A DNA stretch of 64,000 bases. Origin: Lepiota brunneoincarnata (taxonomy: Eukaryota > Basidiomycota > Agaricomycetes > Agaricales > Agaricaceae). The stretch covers positions 248,001 through 312,000 of the forward strand of contig JAEBUN010000033.1 of the NCBI GenBank assembly GCA_023014365.1, given 5' to 3'. Positions within the stretch are counted from its first letter, which is position 1; the number at the start of each line of letters is the position of its first letter. The notes under the pieces are model-generated. The model was not told the origin of the DNA. It saw nothing but the letters and a program-made list of their open reading frames with translations, and did not search any database. Shown one piece after another: positions 1-12,456 of the stretch. Both the position numbers and the translations under genes were made by a program.

Positions 1-1294
1 GACTGACTCCTGGGGCTTCGTGGGGTTAATGTTCACAGAGCTTATCCAAGCTCTTGGTGGGCTACTCAGCATCAAATGGGTGGCGGATGGTGTAAGTGAA
101 GACCTATGATTACAATGTCATTCTGACGAGCATAATGTAGTTCATCACAGAGGGGTCTCTCTGTCAAGCCCAGGGCCACCTCAAGCAGATTGGTGATGTA
201 GGCGTGGCACTATTGTAAGTTCTCGCCGCTTCCAGTGCCGGCAACACGATCGTAACAGACCAGCGTCCTTTACAGTTCGCTTGTGGGTTTTTCTTTCCTC
301 TTCTCTTTTTTTTTTCGCAGGCGAAATTAATCTCGCGAGCTATTAGTTCATTGCCTTCGACACCTTCTTCGTACTTGCGTTCGGATGGCGTGCTTCGAGG
401 ATCGTCAGCTTTGCAGCTTTGATCGGTCTCTGTCTGTTTATCTTCCTGATGGTGGCGATCAGCAGCGGGGTCAACCGAGGAAAGACACCTCCTTATTACG
501 GGGATACTACTTATTGTTGAGTTTGGCTTGCCACCGAATTTTCCATAGCGTTGGCTAATGTCCATATAAAAGGGTGTTGGATTTCTCCGGAATATAGGTC
601 CCAGCGCATCGCTTTCGAGTATATATGGATGTGGCTTGCCGCATTCGTGATGCTCGTTTTGTATGGGCTAATTGCACTGGTTATGCGGGGCATCATTGTA
701 GTAGAGGCAGATAGGTCGATTCACCTCAAGCACAGGGAGGATGAGCGTGTCAAGGTAGAACTTGGCGCGGCTTCGAGCGACGACGATGAGGATCAGAAAG
801 AAAATAAGATGATTGCAAACCTCATGCTCTTGTGCGTCTCATTTTCCTTGCATAAGAAACTCATTGATGATATTATCAACTGCTCAGCTACCCCGCGGTT
901 TACATCTTATGTGTTCTCCCAGTCAGCGTGGTTCGCTGGCTTGATTTCAGCGGGAACAACATTGCTCCGGGTGCTACTATCGCCTGCAGCGCCATCTTCT
1001 CGCTCTCTGGGTTCTTCAATGTTCTACTGTTCAAGTTCACTCGCCCTGCTCTCGTATCAGGTCACAATCTCGACCCCCCATCAGAGCCTGATCTACCAAC
1101 CACAGCACCTGTGTTGAAGGCTTCTGGTAACTGGCACTCTCACGCTGGCTCTGATCGGCATGGGCAGGAAGCGTGTAGGTGGATTAGGTTTGCTGCCGGA
1201 TGATATGGACACGCAAAGTCCTATTTCTCCCATCGCGGGGTCGGAGATGTCTGCGGCAAGATATACCTGGACAGCTACTACAAAGTACGAATGA
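1..1294 (+). CDS. cAMP-receptor-like (Git3/CAR-type) G-protein-coupled receptor, 5' truncated
   Basis: This is the 3' part of a fungal seven-helix receptor; the N-terminus lies before base 1. The first exon (to about 89) reads DSWGFVGLMFTELIQALGGL. The exon at 151-214 has the extracellular cysteine followed by LKQIGDVGVAL. The exon ending at 515 joins the next one (573-831) across a clean GT-AG intron to give YWCWISPEYRSQRIAFEY, a hallmark of the family. The exon at 888-1126 carries YPAVYILCVLPVSVVRW and the last helix. The best tail starts at 1179 and stops at 1294. Such receptors are thought to sense nutrients or pheromone-like signals and to act on the cAMP pathway; the ligand is unknown. 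The splice into exon 3 (about 321-347) does not keep phase, and another open frame continues to 1460, so this copy may carry small indels. Confidence 0.85.
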
Positions 1295-4200
1295 GCAACA
1301 TGCTTCCGACGGCTCTGCAACGTCGGGTAGTGTGAGGCCAGGTACACAGGAGTCATTGAAGTCTGGTTTGCAGGATTCTGGTCCACCTCCGCTAAGGTCC
1401 ACTACGAGCGAAGGTGGTGGGTCTGTTAGAGTAGCAAGGCTTGGGCGATTACCGGAGTGAAAAGCATACACTTCGGTACACTTCCCGGCCGAAACTCCAT
1501 CTTCACCGAACGCCGGTTTTATATCGTATTCACGCTCTTGTCGAATTTCTAGCCATACACCTTCTTCATCTGTCAGGCAATAATGATATTTAAGTCGAAT
1601 TGCAACGCTACAATGGGTGGCCAGTGGATCGGACTTTAGGGGAATGCAAAATGACGTCTTATAATGATAAGAGCAAGAAGACTTGCTGAACTGAAACTGC
1701 ATGTGTGCCAAATCAACCTTGTAGTCCATATGATCTCTCCTGACCAACATCCAATTATTCTGCGAGCTACAATGCCAGATTTTTTTGGGTTGAAATGGCC
1801 AGTAGATGTGGGGGTTGGATTGCGGTAAATGGTGTAAAGTGGATGAATAGGACTCATTTAGGGCGAGAATAAGGGTTGGCGATCAATAGTTCCCCTTCTC
1901 TTTCGAACGCTCCATGGCTGTATAACAGAGGAAGTGAATCGTCAATATAGAGTAAGAACGCGGCGGGGGCGTACGGTTGTAGTGGAGGAGCTTTTCAATG
2001 AGGTCAACATGGGTCAAAACCATGCGTCTGCAAGCAATATCTCTTCAGCTGTAGCTCATCGAGGGCGTCACTAAAATAATTGATCAGCATAATGAAGATA
2101 ATTCCCGGGTATTATCAGGGATACGAGAGGTCAGAGCGTAGCCGAAGGATCAGATAAAATGAGATTCACCCTTCACTCATGTCTCTCGCCAGCAGCTCAA
2201 GGTACGCATTCCACTTGTCGCCAATGACTTTGCCGCATGAGAAGCACCGAACTGGTATGATCTAATGGTGTTTATGAACACACGAAGAGAGCTGCAGAAT
2301 TTCGAGCGCGTCCATACCATCTTGTGTTGGTGGTGCTGAGAAGGAACGACTGCTTAGTCAGCACATTGATTACACAGTTAAATGAACATGAGTGTGCGGG
2401 TCTTGTGTTCTATGGTTCTTGCACCTGGATTGTACGTAGGTAAAGTGTGCCCAGCAGGGGAACCCGCGACATGCTAGGACTCGATTCCAGCACGTTGTCT
2501 CCCTTGAGGAGACCCCTCAGCAGAGGGACCAAGCAATGTCGCGTTTAGCGAAGCTCCAACGAGCAGTGGCGAGCCACGTATGGACAAGGGGGCCCAAGGA
2601 CCAGCGAATGATCTTTACAAAAGACTCGTCGCGCTGTGCTCGCTCCAGAATGGAGCCGTCATGATTGTCTTATGACTGGATGCCCCAGAGCGCCTACTTT
2701 ATGTCCTTCCAGGGACCCATCCTCCGGACTTGCATATCCTTAGGAGACAACCCACCTTTCACATACTTGGTTCGCCACAATGACAACACATTCTCTTGAC
2801 AATCATATCACGGCGACAGCCAGATATATATCGACCGCGCTGAATAGGATACGGCTGGCATGTCTTCACTACGCATGCTACTGGCTGACTTGCGTTACAA
2901 TCTTAGGAAACGGCCTCGAACGATCCGTTCCCATCCGCCCGTGCAAGGCTCTGTGGCCCACTGTTTCGTCGGTGCACCCTTCCACCTAGCTCGGACCTAT
3001 GATAATGTCGTAACCTTGTAGACAGTCAGAATTTGCGGATCGACTTTTCACTCCGCCCAACACCAACACTGGACAGCTGACGAACTCCGTCTAACAATAT
3101 TTGGAATGCTACACCGGCATCATTCTCGAATGATGTGCGAGAATGCCAAGATCATTCCTCCAGTAAACCAAAAAGTGCTCGGGGATAGGCTATTGTAAAC
3201 CTATCCGAACGGCGACAAGTAAAACAAGGCCCAGTAGAGCTGTTGCGAAGCACCTTCGATGTATTGTAGGAACGGCCCCCAAATACGCATACCACCCGCA
3301 TCAAAGCGCAGACGGACAGACCGGGGCGCCGGGATGCACATTTAATGATGCAGAAGGGTGTGGAAAATGTGTATTTCCCAGAGGCAAACACAGACAGCTT
3401 GAGCCCTGAGCGTATCAGGAGTGTGTGTACCCAACGGTGCCGAAGGAGAATCCAGGATATTGTCTCGTACTCGTTCGCAAGACGACGAGCAACGCCTTGG
3501 GGAGACTGGGATAACACATTGCCGGCCGAAAGACGAGAGTGGGCGGGCTTGCCGGTGTTCTGCGATCGAGTGAATTCTGCGTATAGATGGCCGATGGTGT
3601 TCACTTCGGGCCAACCGTCAATGCTATCAAAACGATCGATCGATCCATTGGGTGATAGGGCACTGTGGAAAGAAAAGGATAGTGATAATGCTTCCACAGG
3701 CGTCCACATCGAGCCCTACCTATCGAACAATAGAGTGCGCAGTCCTGTCCATTTACTGATGTTATGCGAATATGATACCAAGTTTCCGGATTGCCTATGC
3801 CACGCTCCGGACAAGACCAAAGTGCGGGTGTTTTGCGCCTTGCTCGATCCCTGTTAAATCCAGGGTGCAAAAAGTCTTAGGCACATTGCGGGTATACCGT
3901 TGCCATGCGTATTGTGAGCGCAAACCCAACCATAAGATCATTTTGCAGGAGACACCCGGTGAAACGCCCCGCGTCCTGCTCCACCCAATAAGCCTTCCTG
4001 GAACACTTCGAGATATGAAATATATGAATGCCGATGTAATAACTCACGTCAAGCCTTTTACTCGGTCTCAGGTAAGAGGGAGTTGTAACGACAGAAGTCC
4101 TCGAACGAAACTGATGGGATTGTTGGCGGGGCTTCAACGTCGGCGTAGTTTCTACGGTAGACTCACTTCGATACCACCCGATTCCGCCAGAGTGAAGAGA

Positions 4201-6954
4201 TTCCCGAGGTGCCAGCGCCCATGATATTGTTACATGTTGAGACTTCATCAGCGCTCGTAGCTGGGAAATGTTTGTTCTGACAGAACCAGGACTAATTAAT
4301 GTCCATAGTAGGTTCATAATAGGATCCCACCACGGAACTCTTGAGCACCGGTTGCTTTGGCGTTGCCTAGTGATATAAGGGAAGTACAATGATTCACAAT
4401 GATTCCTCGGCTGTCCTGACGTGGGAAGATCCTGACCCGTCCGACAGCGGGCCTGCGAGCTGATATCGAGGCCAAGATTCGAGGACGTCCTCAAATGGTC
4501 CTTCGGCGCTGGATGAGTGCGAGAGAACTAGTGGTGTCTCTGCGGGGACTGGTCCGAGATCTTGCTTTGCTCCCCACGGTGTCCCAGTGGACGTCGGGAC
4601 TTGTCTCCAACTAACAGGCTCCGAATGATTGGAGCCAAGGGAATAATCTTCATTCAAGGTTCAATTAAGGGGCATCCCTGCGGCAAGCCCCAAGTATCTC
4701 TGACTGACACGTAATCCCATCACGACCCACGTCGGTGACCAATTTCTCTTCGAATGGCAATTCTCAGGTCTGTTCGGAATCACCACGGACGTCGATAAGA
4801 TGATGATCGGGGTCGTTCTTGGGAGGTGTGTCGTGGGCATCGAATCATCCGACGATGCCGGGCAATGGACCAATGAACTCTCCGTTGCGTGTGTGCCCTG
4901 TGTGACTGGCTTGGAAGGACTCTATCGATTCTTCTGAGGGGTTTGTCGCTCGAATCCAAACATCTGCGATCAATTCATCATGTCATTACTGAGCGCCGTG
5001 GTGGGTAAAACCTTATTAACAAAACTACGCAAATCGAGTCGCTACTAGACCGCAACTGTCTCGAATAGGCCTGGGTAGAATCTTGCCACTGATTGATTGC
5101 TATACATGTCCCAGTCCCGCAAACGAAAGGCGAAATGGAACATATAAGGAAGTCGCTGGCAACCCTAGGCTAGCGCTACCACTACTTATACGTGAGGACT
5201 CATTGACGTAGCCCTAAGTAGCAATGGCTACCGAGACCCCGGTGGTAGCACTCGGTGAGCTAGGACAGGGTATGTGGCTACGGCTGAGCGTGGTTGCGTC
5301 GGCCAGGTGTCAAAGTACCGCCGGGATCCCGAAAGCCCCCAGACAGGGTTTGGTAAACGGTGGGATACGAAAAGGGCGTACTTCCAAGATAGATGGAAAG
5401 GATGGTGTGGAACTGGGGCTATTGTGCTCTCTCGCCGGTGCATCCAGCATGACGTCTCTCAAGGCCAACAGCAGACGTGCTTTGCTGTCCTGTCGACTCC
5501 TTGGCAGGTTACTGCACACGTAATTGACCTCAGCTGCATCTTTATGACCATACTCGAATGAAGGGAACACGGAAGACCCCACAATACATTGGCCTCGTGG
5601 GCCGAGCGGAGGCCTTTCCGACACTGCGCCAATCCTTCGTATTCGTATTCTATTCATGAAATGGCGTAAACCTGGGGAACGATCATTAGGGTGCAAGACG
5701 CTTGAGGAGTGTAGGAGCGCCCATTCGATTGAGAGCAACCACATTGACGCCATGAAACGTGTTTGCACAGCGCCTTGAGGCCATAGTGCTTGACGCGCAA
5801 AGTTGGAGGATACAATAATCGTCTCCACACATGAAGGACCGCAGTTAAGTCTTATTATTATTGAAACTTGGTGAGAGCTTCCCTATCAGGTGTCCGCAGC
5901 AGATTCGCCAGTTCTGCGGCCGAGGGTTATTGTGGGGGTGTTTCTCCCTATTAATCATTTGGTTTAATGGTTATTGTAGGTAAGAAACCAAGGCCGAGAA
6001 CCCCGGAATGGCGTTGCGCTTGATAGGGTCGGTGTTATCCATAGGCGCCTGTATGGCAACTCATTGAAGATAGAGTGGCCGGGCCCCCAATCTGAGGGTG
6101 CCCACGTTGGAACGGATATCCTTGGTCCGGCATCTATATCGGTGTACTAGGAAAAGGGATCGGAGGTGTTTGTCTCCATCCCGGCCGCGTTGTGTCCCAC
6201 ATCCATGATACCCCGAGCGGTGAGTCCGCAAGAGCTATGGAGGCTTATTTTGGGAGCGAACGCATGCGTTTTGTGTTCAGCCTCGGGTAGTAGAGCATCA
6301 AACCGAGAATAGATGTGTTAAATTAGTCCAAACGCCTGGCTGTGAGTGGTCGGCTCCGTTATTATTTTTGTATTGTCAATTGTTCATCAGAGGATCAAAC
6401 TGAGCAAGATCAAGAACAAGTTCTGTTCTTCTGGGCACTTGTTGAGAATCACTGATGCAGCAGGAAGATGATGAAGCGAATGGAGATGTGGTGATGGAAT
6501 ACAGTGCTAGTGGTCCGAACAGTAATAAAGGATCGGCTAGGGGTTAGATGTTCTGAATCACCCCTGTGGTATAGAAGGACGGCCGAGGTGGAGATTGCAG
6601 GGCTCAGGACAAGGGGGGTGGGGTACGAGTCGGAAAACCTGGGAGTCTGCAGAGCTCCGGGATAGATATAGAGTTAGACAGGACTCAGACAGACACAGTT
6701 TGGACAAAGGCAGGTTATGTCCTTTATCACAAAATGATACAGTATCAGAATGAAACTGTGATTGAGATGGGGGCGCCTTGGGTATCTCGACGAAACAATC
6801 AAAATCAAACTCCGCTGGTCCACGTTCTTTGAGATCAACGCCAGAAGTGAAAATAGTACCAAATAACGGGCCCTTCAATTCATCCCCCAGCTATTTAGTC
6901 TCCTCTTCGCCCCTTCTCCTCCTCCCTTCCTCACAACACCCCATTGCCATCCCG
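1295..6954. other. Gene-poor stretch, no supported gene
   Basis: About 5.6 kb with only short overlapping open frames on both strands (for example 3345-3857 plus and 3877-4494 minus). None shows recognisable motifs, and none can be extended through plausible introns into a recognised protein. No terminal repeats, polymerase or transposase motifs were recognised by eye. It may be decayed repeat DNA. A pyrimidine-rich tract at about 6890-6954 directly precedes the start of the next gene and probably belongs to its leader. Confidence 0.5.
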
Positions 6955-7672
6955 ATGTCCATCCTTAGCCGTACTCGCACCCGTTCCTCCGGTTCCTCCC
7001 CCGCCGCAAAGGCCAAGGCCAAAGCCCCTCTTCACCCCACCTCTACTGCCAGTGCTACCGTTTCCAACGCATCTGCTCATGGCCCTGCTCGTCTCACAAT
7101 AGCTGGTATTGCCAACATCTTCATCAAGCTCCGCCACCTCGAGCGCCAGTCTAAGAGGTCATATACCATCATCTGTACTTCAGGGGATGAGCCCCTCTCT
7201 CATCCCCGCGTCCAGCGCGGGGTTCTTACCGATGCCAGAGCTACCCTGTCTCGCGAGGACATGTTTGTTTGTGCAGGAAATGGTGGTGTAAACGTCCTCC
7301 AGCTCTTGCGCGCAACAAGGAGCTCCCTGATGAAACAGGCAAACGAAATCGGGGCCAATGCGCTCGTGGATGAGAGGTGAGATCCTTTCCGCACTTCTCC
7401 TGCCCCTCTTGCTCAGCCCTATCTTTAGCTGGGAGTGCGTTATCAACGAGCCAAAGCACCGACCTAGAGGCCAATACAAAATCTACGTATGTATCCTCGC
7501 TCCATTTCCATTCCTCTGGCTCTCTGACGTAAACTCACTGGGGTCATCACAGGTCCAGTACTCCGCCTCAGCGACTCAGTCCTCCAGCTGCGATACTCTC
7601 CAACCAGTCGCCATTGACAAGATTGTGGGCGTCCCAGGGCTTATGACCATCATTCGTCGGAATGATGATTGA
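6955..7672 (+). CDS. Conserved small basidiomycete protein, possible YbjQ-like fold
   Basis: Three exons: 6955-7376, 7429-7486 and 7553-7672. All junctions are GT-AG and in phase, giving a protein of about 200 residues. The start codon is the first ATG after a pyrimidine-rich leader. Residues 1-45 are Ser/Ala/Thr-rich and low in complexity. The conserved part contains a run of polar helix ending in ANEIGANALVDE, then a WECVINEPKHRPRGQYKIYV strand region, and ends with PVAIDKIVGVPGLMTIIRRN. The helix-then-'GANALV' pattern followed by a strand resembles the YbjQ/UPF0145 fold, which forms oligomeric rings in bacteria, but this is a pattern-level guess. Function is unknown. It converges on the Het-C gene, with about 790 bases between the stops. 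Confidence 0.75.
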
Positions 7673-8463
7673 GTGTTTATCCCGCGCATATCCTTATATT
7701 CCTGACACCAGGAACCGGAACGAAGAATTGACCTCACGCCAGGATCACACCGAGCCCAGCATGCATATACACATGTCTCGCGTAATCCCCCTGTCCGACG
7801 TGTGCCCTCGCTCAATTATTGGCTCGGGTCCCGACCGCACATCCTCTCGGGCTTGTCACATGCCTGTCTCATCCAATCACCAAAATGTACGATACGCCAC
7901 CCACGTTGCGTTTTCCTCCATTCTGTTATGCCTAATGGCCCCTCCACTCCTTTCTCTATTATTATTCCCTGTAGCATCACCACCCAGTACCGCAATCGTC
8001 CTACTACTCATTCACTCCATAAGTCATCTAATAATCGGGACAATCTCTGTAACATACCTTGAACTCTTTGTTCCCTCCATTCCCTTTCGTTTCCGAGGGA
8101 CGTTTCTGCTCCGCACTTCCTTATGGTTCCACGTGTTAAACAATTACTCGATAACAAATTTGGACGCGCTTTCCATTTCATCCTTCACGTACCTTAGTCC
8201 ATGTCCATTATCAAATGAGATGTTATTCCAGTTTCTAGACACTGCGCGAAAATCAGCCTTAGCGTCATCGGTATCTACCACCTTTCAGGATTTAGTCGTA
8301 TATTCTATCCCACTAATTGGTTTCTATACATGATTGGCACTACCCTTGCTCGCACTCTCAATCCACTTTGCACCCCACAAATCTCTTCACAGAAACAAAT
8401 TAGCCTTCCACTCCATATCACCAGGGAGACATACGTCATCGATGCACCCCCGTCTTCTCATAT
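7673..8463. other. Intergenic region between convergent genes
   Basis: A pyrimidine-rich interval between the stop of the small conserved protein and the stop of Het-C. It probably holds both 3' untranslated regions. A 223-codon open frame at 7662-8333 looks hydrophobic only because CT-rich DNA encodes Leu, Ser, Pro and Phe; it has no start context and no motifs. No other feature was seen. Confidence 0.5.
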
Positions 8464-11400
8464 TTACCAACCTGGTCCATAGCCGCGTCCGCTATGTCCA
8501 CCATGCGGTCCATGTCCGTGCGAGCCAGGCCCAGGCCCATCACCAAACGTCGGAAACTCGGGCCCCATTCCAGGTGCAGCAGGGAACTCATGCGGTCCGC
8601 TCCCAGTGGCACCACCGAATGGCTGGGCAGGAAACCCAAATCCACCAGGCCCAGGATGGCCACCGTGGGGAACCTCATGGCCACCAGGGAACCCAGGAGG
8701 TGGACCAGCAGGGGGTGAGAATGACGGGAAGCTCGGGGGCGGCCCAGAAGGTGGCGAGAATGTATTTCCAGGAGATCCGGGGAAAGAGACGCCCCCAGGC
8801 CCAGATGCAACACCTGGGAAGGCGGGTCCCGAGGATATAGTGGACGAACTGGGGGGTGGAGAAACGTAAGAGGGAGCATATCCTGTACGTTGTGATGTTT
8901 GATAACCTCCTGCGGGTCCTCCCGGCGGAGCGTGCATACCAGGGTAGGAGGTTGTGGGAGTGCTATGGCTACCCATGGCTGGGTACGAGGAGGTTAGCGG
9001 GGGGCCCGAAGGGGGTGGGTACACGCCCAATGCACCCGGCAACCTGCTGTCGCTCCCATGGAAGGAAGATGCAGCGCCAGTAGGTACTTGTGCGCTGGTG
9101 CTGTAGAACGATGCAGCTTCTCCCTGCGCAGCATCCGTGGCCTTTGCGGTCCCAAATCCAGTCGCACCGAACAGAGCCTGTGCTCCAGGAACATTCTGCG
9201 CATATCCTGCAAGTGTGTGCTGGAATTGCTGTGCCTGACCTCCTGCGAACGAACCTTGGGCAGCTAGTGTACCGCCTTCTCCAGCAGATCGGATATTCTC
9301 GTGATTCCTGACAGCCTTGCTACCAAGACGTTGAAGGACAGAGCGTTGCCTACTTCCTAGTTCATTGAACCATCCTCGCACGCATTGGAGCATCTCGCGT
9401 TGAATCTTGGAATTCGGATTGTGGAAATCGGGATGGAATCTAGCAACGTAGGGAAAGAAAAGATGGGCTCGCTTCCGGCTATGAGCGTGAACGTTACCCA
9501 CAAGCATTGTAAAGTTTCTTCGGTGATGGCATGCACGTTCTCAGCCGGGTTGTCCCAAGCTTTGACGACATGAGTGACTACATTCTGGACGATGATCTTA
9601 GCAACGCGACCAGCAGGTTCGTTCAGAATCAAGTTCTATCGAGGCATCAACCAAAAGCTGAGTTTAGATAAGGGTGAGACGAACAAAGTGATCCTTGCTC
9701 AGGAAGGAATGCGTAGGATCAGACTATGAATTACAATTTAGTCGGGTTGCGTTGGAAAAAAATGGAACCAGACGCACGGCGCGAGGGTCATTGAATACTT
9801 CATACTGGTCATGGGTGTCAATGACTTCCCCAGAAACGGTCGCCAGACTAGTGGTTGCAGTTTTGAGGATGGGCTTGAGGAACGGCTGCTCATTATGTGA
9901 GGATCTGTTCCACGATTGACAAAATCGTATAATTACTTCCAAAGTCGTAAAGACGAAGACTTTCGACATAAATTTAATCAATATCTGGGTTCATAGTCCT
10001 GTGAACAACGTACCAGAAATTCCGTCCATGATCTTTTCAATCAATGGCCCTAATCCAGGGATTTTCTCAATCGTCTTCGAGATCTTCTTTACAACTAGTA
10101 CGCATTCCTCAGATTCCCTCGTTGTTACTCAATCGTAGATTTCGTAACTCACCAGAATCCCTGAAGGTTAAAACTTGCCACAAGACTGCGTGTAACTCCT
10201 GCGGACTCATTTCTTCGGGGTTCTTCCCGCCGCCAGCGGGTCCCGCGCGAATCCGTTCGATGGCATCCATGTCCCTGCTCATATCGCCCCCATCACTTCC
10301 CGGGATCGAAGTAAATAATTGACGAAGAACAGTTGCTGGATCACTTGGAGCACCTCCGGGTCCAGAGCGGGTGGACTGCTCAATAGACTTGGATCGCGCA
10401 CGATCCAATTCACGGTTGAGGTCCGTCACGGATGCCTAGGAGAGTGTGCTCGGAACGGGAATAAATCGAGGGTTGAGACACTTACTTCGCTCTGTAATAA
10501 GGACATGACTAGGTGAGTCTGAGTTGAGGATTACACTCCCGACTTACCAAGTGGTCGCTGGCCTCTGAGACGGTGTCAGTCGAGGAAATAAGGACAAGAA
10601 TTGTGTAAATGCTCACCCCCGAGGAGAGAGTGAATGAAATCGCTCGAACCGAAGGTACCTGACATCGAATAAGCGCAGGTAAAGAGCCTACTGAGCGGCT
10701 AGTCTGACCAGTGACAATGGGGGCAACCCATTTGCCATTAGGAGCCTGGACCCTCACTTGATCACCCACATGGACGAAGACTTCTTGATGTCCCATAGAC
10801 GCAAGGGTTAGCTCGCAGAAGTTGGAGTGGGCAGGGAAATCCTCAAGTGTATGCAGCTAATTTAAGTATTAGGGTGAATATACTCCAGAGAGAAGATGGA
10901 CGCACAGCCTGGCCTAGAAGCCTGTACGCTTCATATTCATCCTGTTTCTTGCCCTGAGAGCGGTGCTGACGGCCTATATGAATGCACCTCTCAAGAGTGC
11001 GACGGACTAATGCCTTTGAGGTGTCCCATGTGCCGTCCTCTGAGAAGAGGGTATGAAATCGAAATCTAGTGGTATTGTGACTGTGGACGTACCATTAGCG
11101 ATATAGTTCTTCATACCAGTCCGATAATCGATTTCAAGCTCGCGGGGCTGTTGGTGGCCATTGGGGCAACGAAGGAATAATCAGGGGGAATCGCTTACAT
11201 CGACTGGTCCACGAAGTCCTGAGTGGTATTTTCTGGCATCTTCACCATCGCCGTAGCCCTTTGGGTTATCGATGTGTTCCGTCTATTTAGGCTTTAGCGT
11301 TGATTACTGGGAAGGTTTAAGAAGACGAACCGGGAGGTAGCAACCCAATCGTTCGGGGGTAACCTCGAATTCGTGGGTTGCATAACCATGAGCCTAACCT

Positions 11401-12082
11401 AGTAAATTACTGGTCCGTGAGGAGGGATCAGATAAGACGTACAAGGAAGCCAAGCGCCATGCATAGGTTTATGATAGTCTGTTCAGGGAATCAATCTTGG
11501 GTATAGCAAGAGATGATCGGCGCCAGTGTACCTGAAGCTGAACTTTCTTGAGTGATGCGATATCAACAGCCTACTCCGACGTCATATCAGATGTCAACAC
11601 GAGCACTGGATCCTCGCTATATGAGCGATGGCGATGGGCGTACCTGACTGTAGTCACGAAGCCAATTTCTGCAGAACATGTCAGCGATGGGATTAGCTCA
11701 AGGCAAACTAGCTGCCATACCCAAAGTAGACGCGCTTGATATCAAGTCCGTTGAACTTGTGCCCCTTGCTGAGGATGCTGGCGAGGGCGAAACCGCCACC
11801 AGAGCCGCGTTTAATGAGATCGGCTAATATATCTTCCTACATAGAACAATCAGGACGGCAAGGGAGGAAGCAGGGAGCAGGACAGACAATATCGCCGTGG
11901 CGGAAGGCTTTGCCCTCCATGTAGGCGAACCTAGTGTGGTCAATGGATTTCCAATGTCTTACGACGTAAAATAGTGCATACGAAGGGATATTGCCTGCGC
12001 CAAACGCATATACGCCATTTTCTGAGAGACAGAAGGCAAAAATTACGAAGAGAAGGAGGAAGATGGTGGTATTGTTAGGCAT
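8464..12082 (-). CDS. het-C: Het-C family protein (heterokaryon incompatibility protein C homologue)
   Basis: About 21 exons, roughly 860 residues. Exon 1 starts at 12082 with a signal peptide (MPNNTTIFLLLFVIF) that runs into the family signature AFGAGNIPS. Short exons then give YMEGKAFRHGDIEDILADL, VYFGNWLRDYSQAVDIASLK, ATHEFEVTPERLGCY, EHIDNPKGY, TGMKNYIAN, ALVRRTLERCIHIGR, LHTLEDFPAHSNFCEL and TGTFGSSDFIHSLLGG. All of these match the Het-C N-terminal domain in order. A later block (PFLKPILKTATTSLATVSGE, SDPTHSFLSKDHF) is also typical. The last exon (9439-8464) is a long Gly/Pro/Ser-rich tail. In Neurospora this locus controls vegetative incompatibility, and the protein is secreted or membrane-linked; in most fungi its role is unclear. 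One junction near 9940-10014 does not keep phase. Smallest exons are 17-25 nt. Confidence 0.93.
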
Positions 12083-12456
12083 TGAGGTGGTAGAATTGGG
12101 CAAGCGCGGCAAGATCACGCGCGAAGATATACGGGTGAGAACGACAGGGCTATGCAAAACATCCGCAAGGTCTTAGAGTGCTATGCAGAATAAGACACAG
12201 CACAAAATGCACCTCAGGTAATATACACCGTATGTATTCCCGATGACGCCGTGGAGGGTGGCGAGGACTGGCGCCAAGAGGAGGGCCGGAAGATGCCGGG
12301 GCTGATTGCGTACATAATTTTTTTGGTTGTTGGAGCTTTGTTGGCTACCTCGACACCTGCTCTCAACTCTCCACCACCTCTGCCCTGCCTCGTTTCTTTT
12401 ACTTTCCATTTAATCTTCCTGTGAGTCACTGGCATCTACTCTACTCATACCAACTC
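12083..12456. promoter_or_regulatory. Divergent promoter region, het-C / G3BP-like gene
   Basis: The 374 bases between the two start codons must hold both promoters, since the genes point away from each other. The half next to the plus-strand gene is rich in CT and Leu/Ser-type codons (CTCAACTCTCCACCACCTC), a common leader composition in basidiomycete genes. No clear TATA element was seen for either gene. Confidence 0.5.

Noticed and set aside
1200..1460. Alternative C-terminal frame of the GPCR rich in Ser, Gly and Pro
   Set aside because: The receptor tail splices cleanly to a stop at 1294; the other frame would need an extra frameshift, although it remains possible if the region carries an indel.
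3345..4494. Overlapping open frames of 150-205 codons on both strands
   Set aside because: No motifs, unusual residue mix, similar-length frames on both strands, and no intron signals linking them into a gene.
7662..8333. 223-codon open frame with hydrophobic stretches
   Set aside because: It overlaps the end of a well-supported gene, lies in the pyrimidine-rich gap between convergent genes, and its hydrophobicity follows from CT-rich composition.
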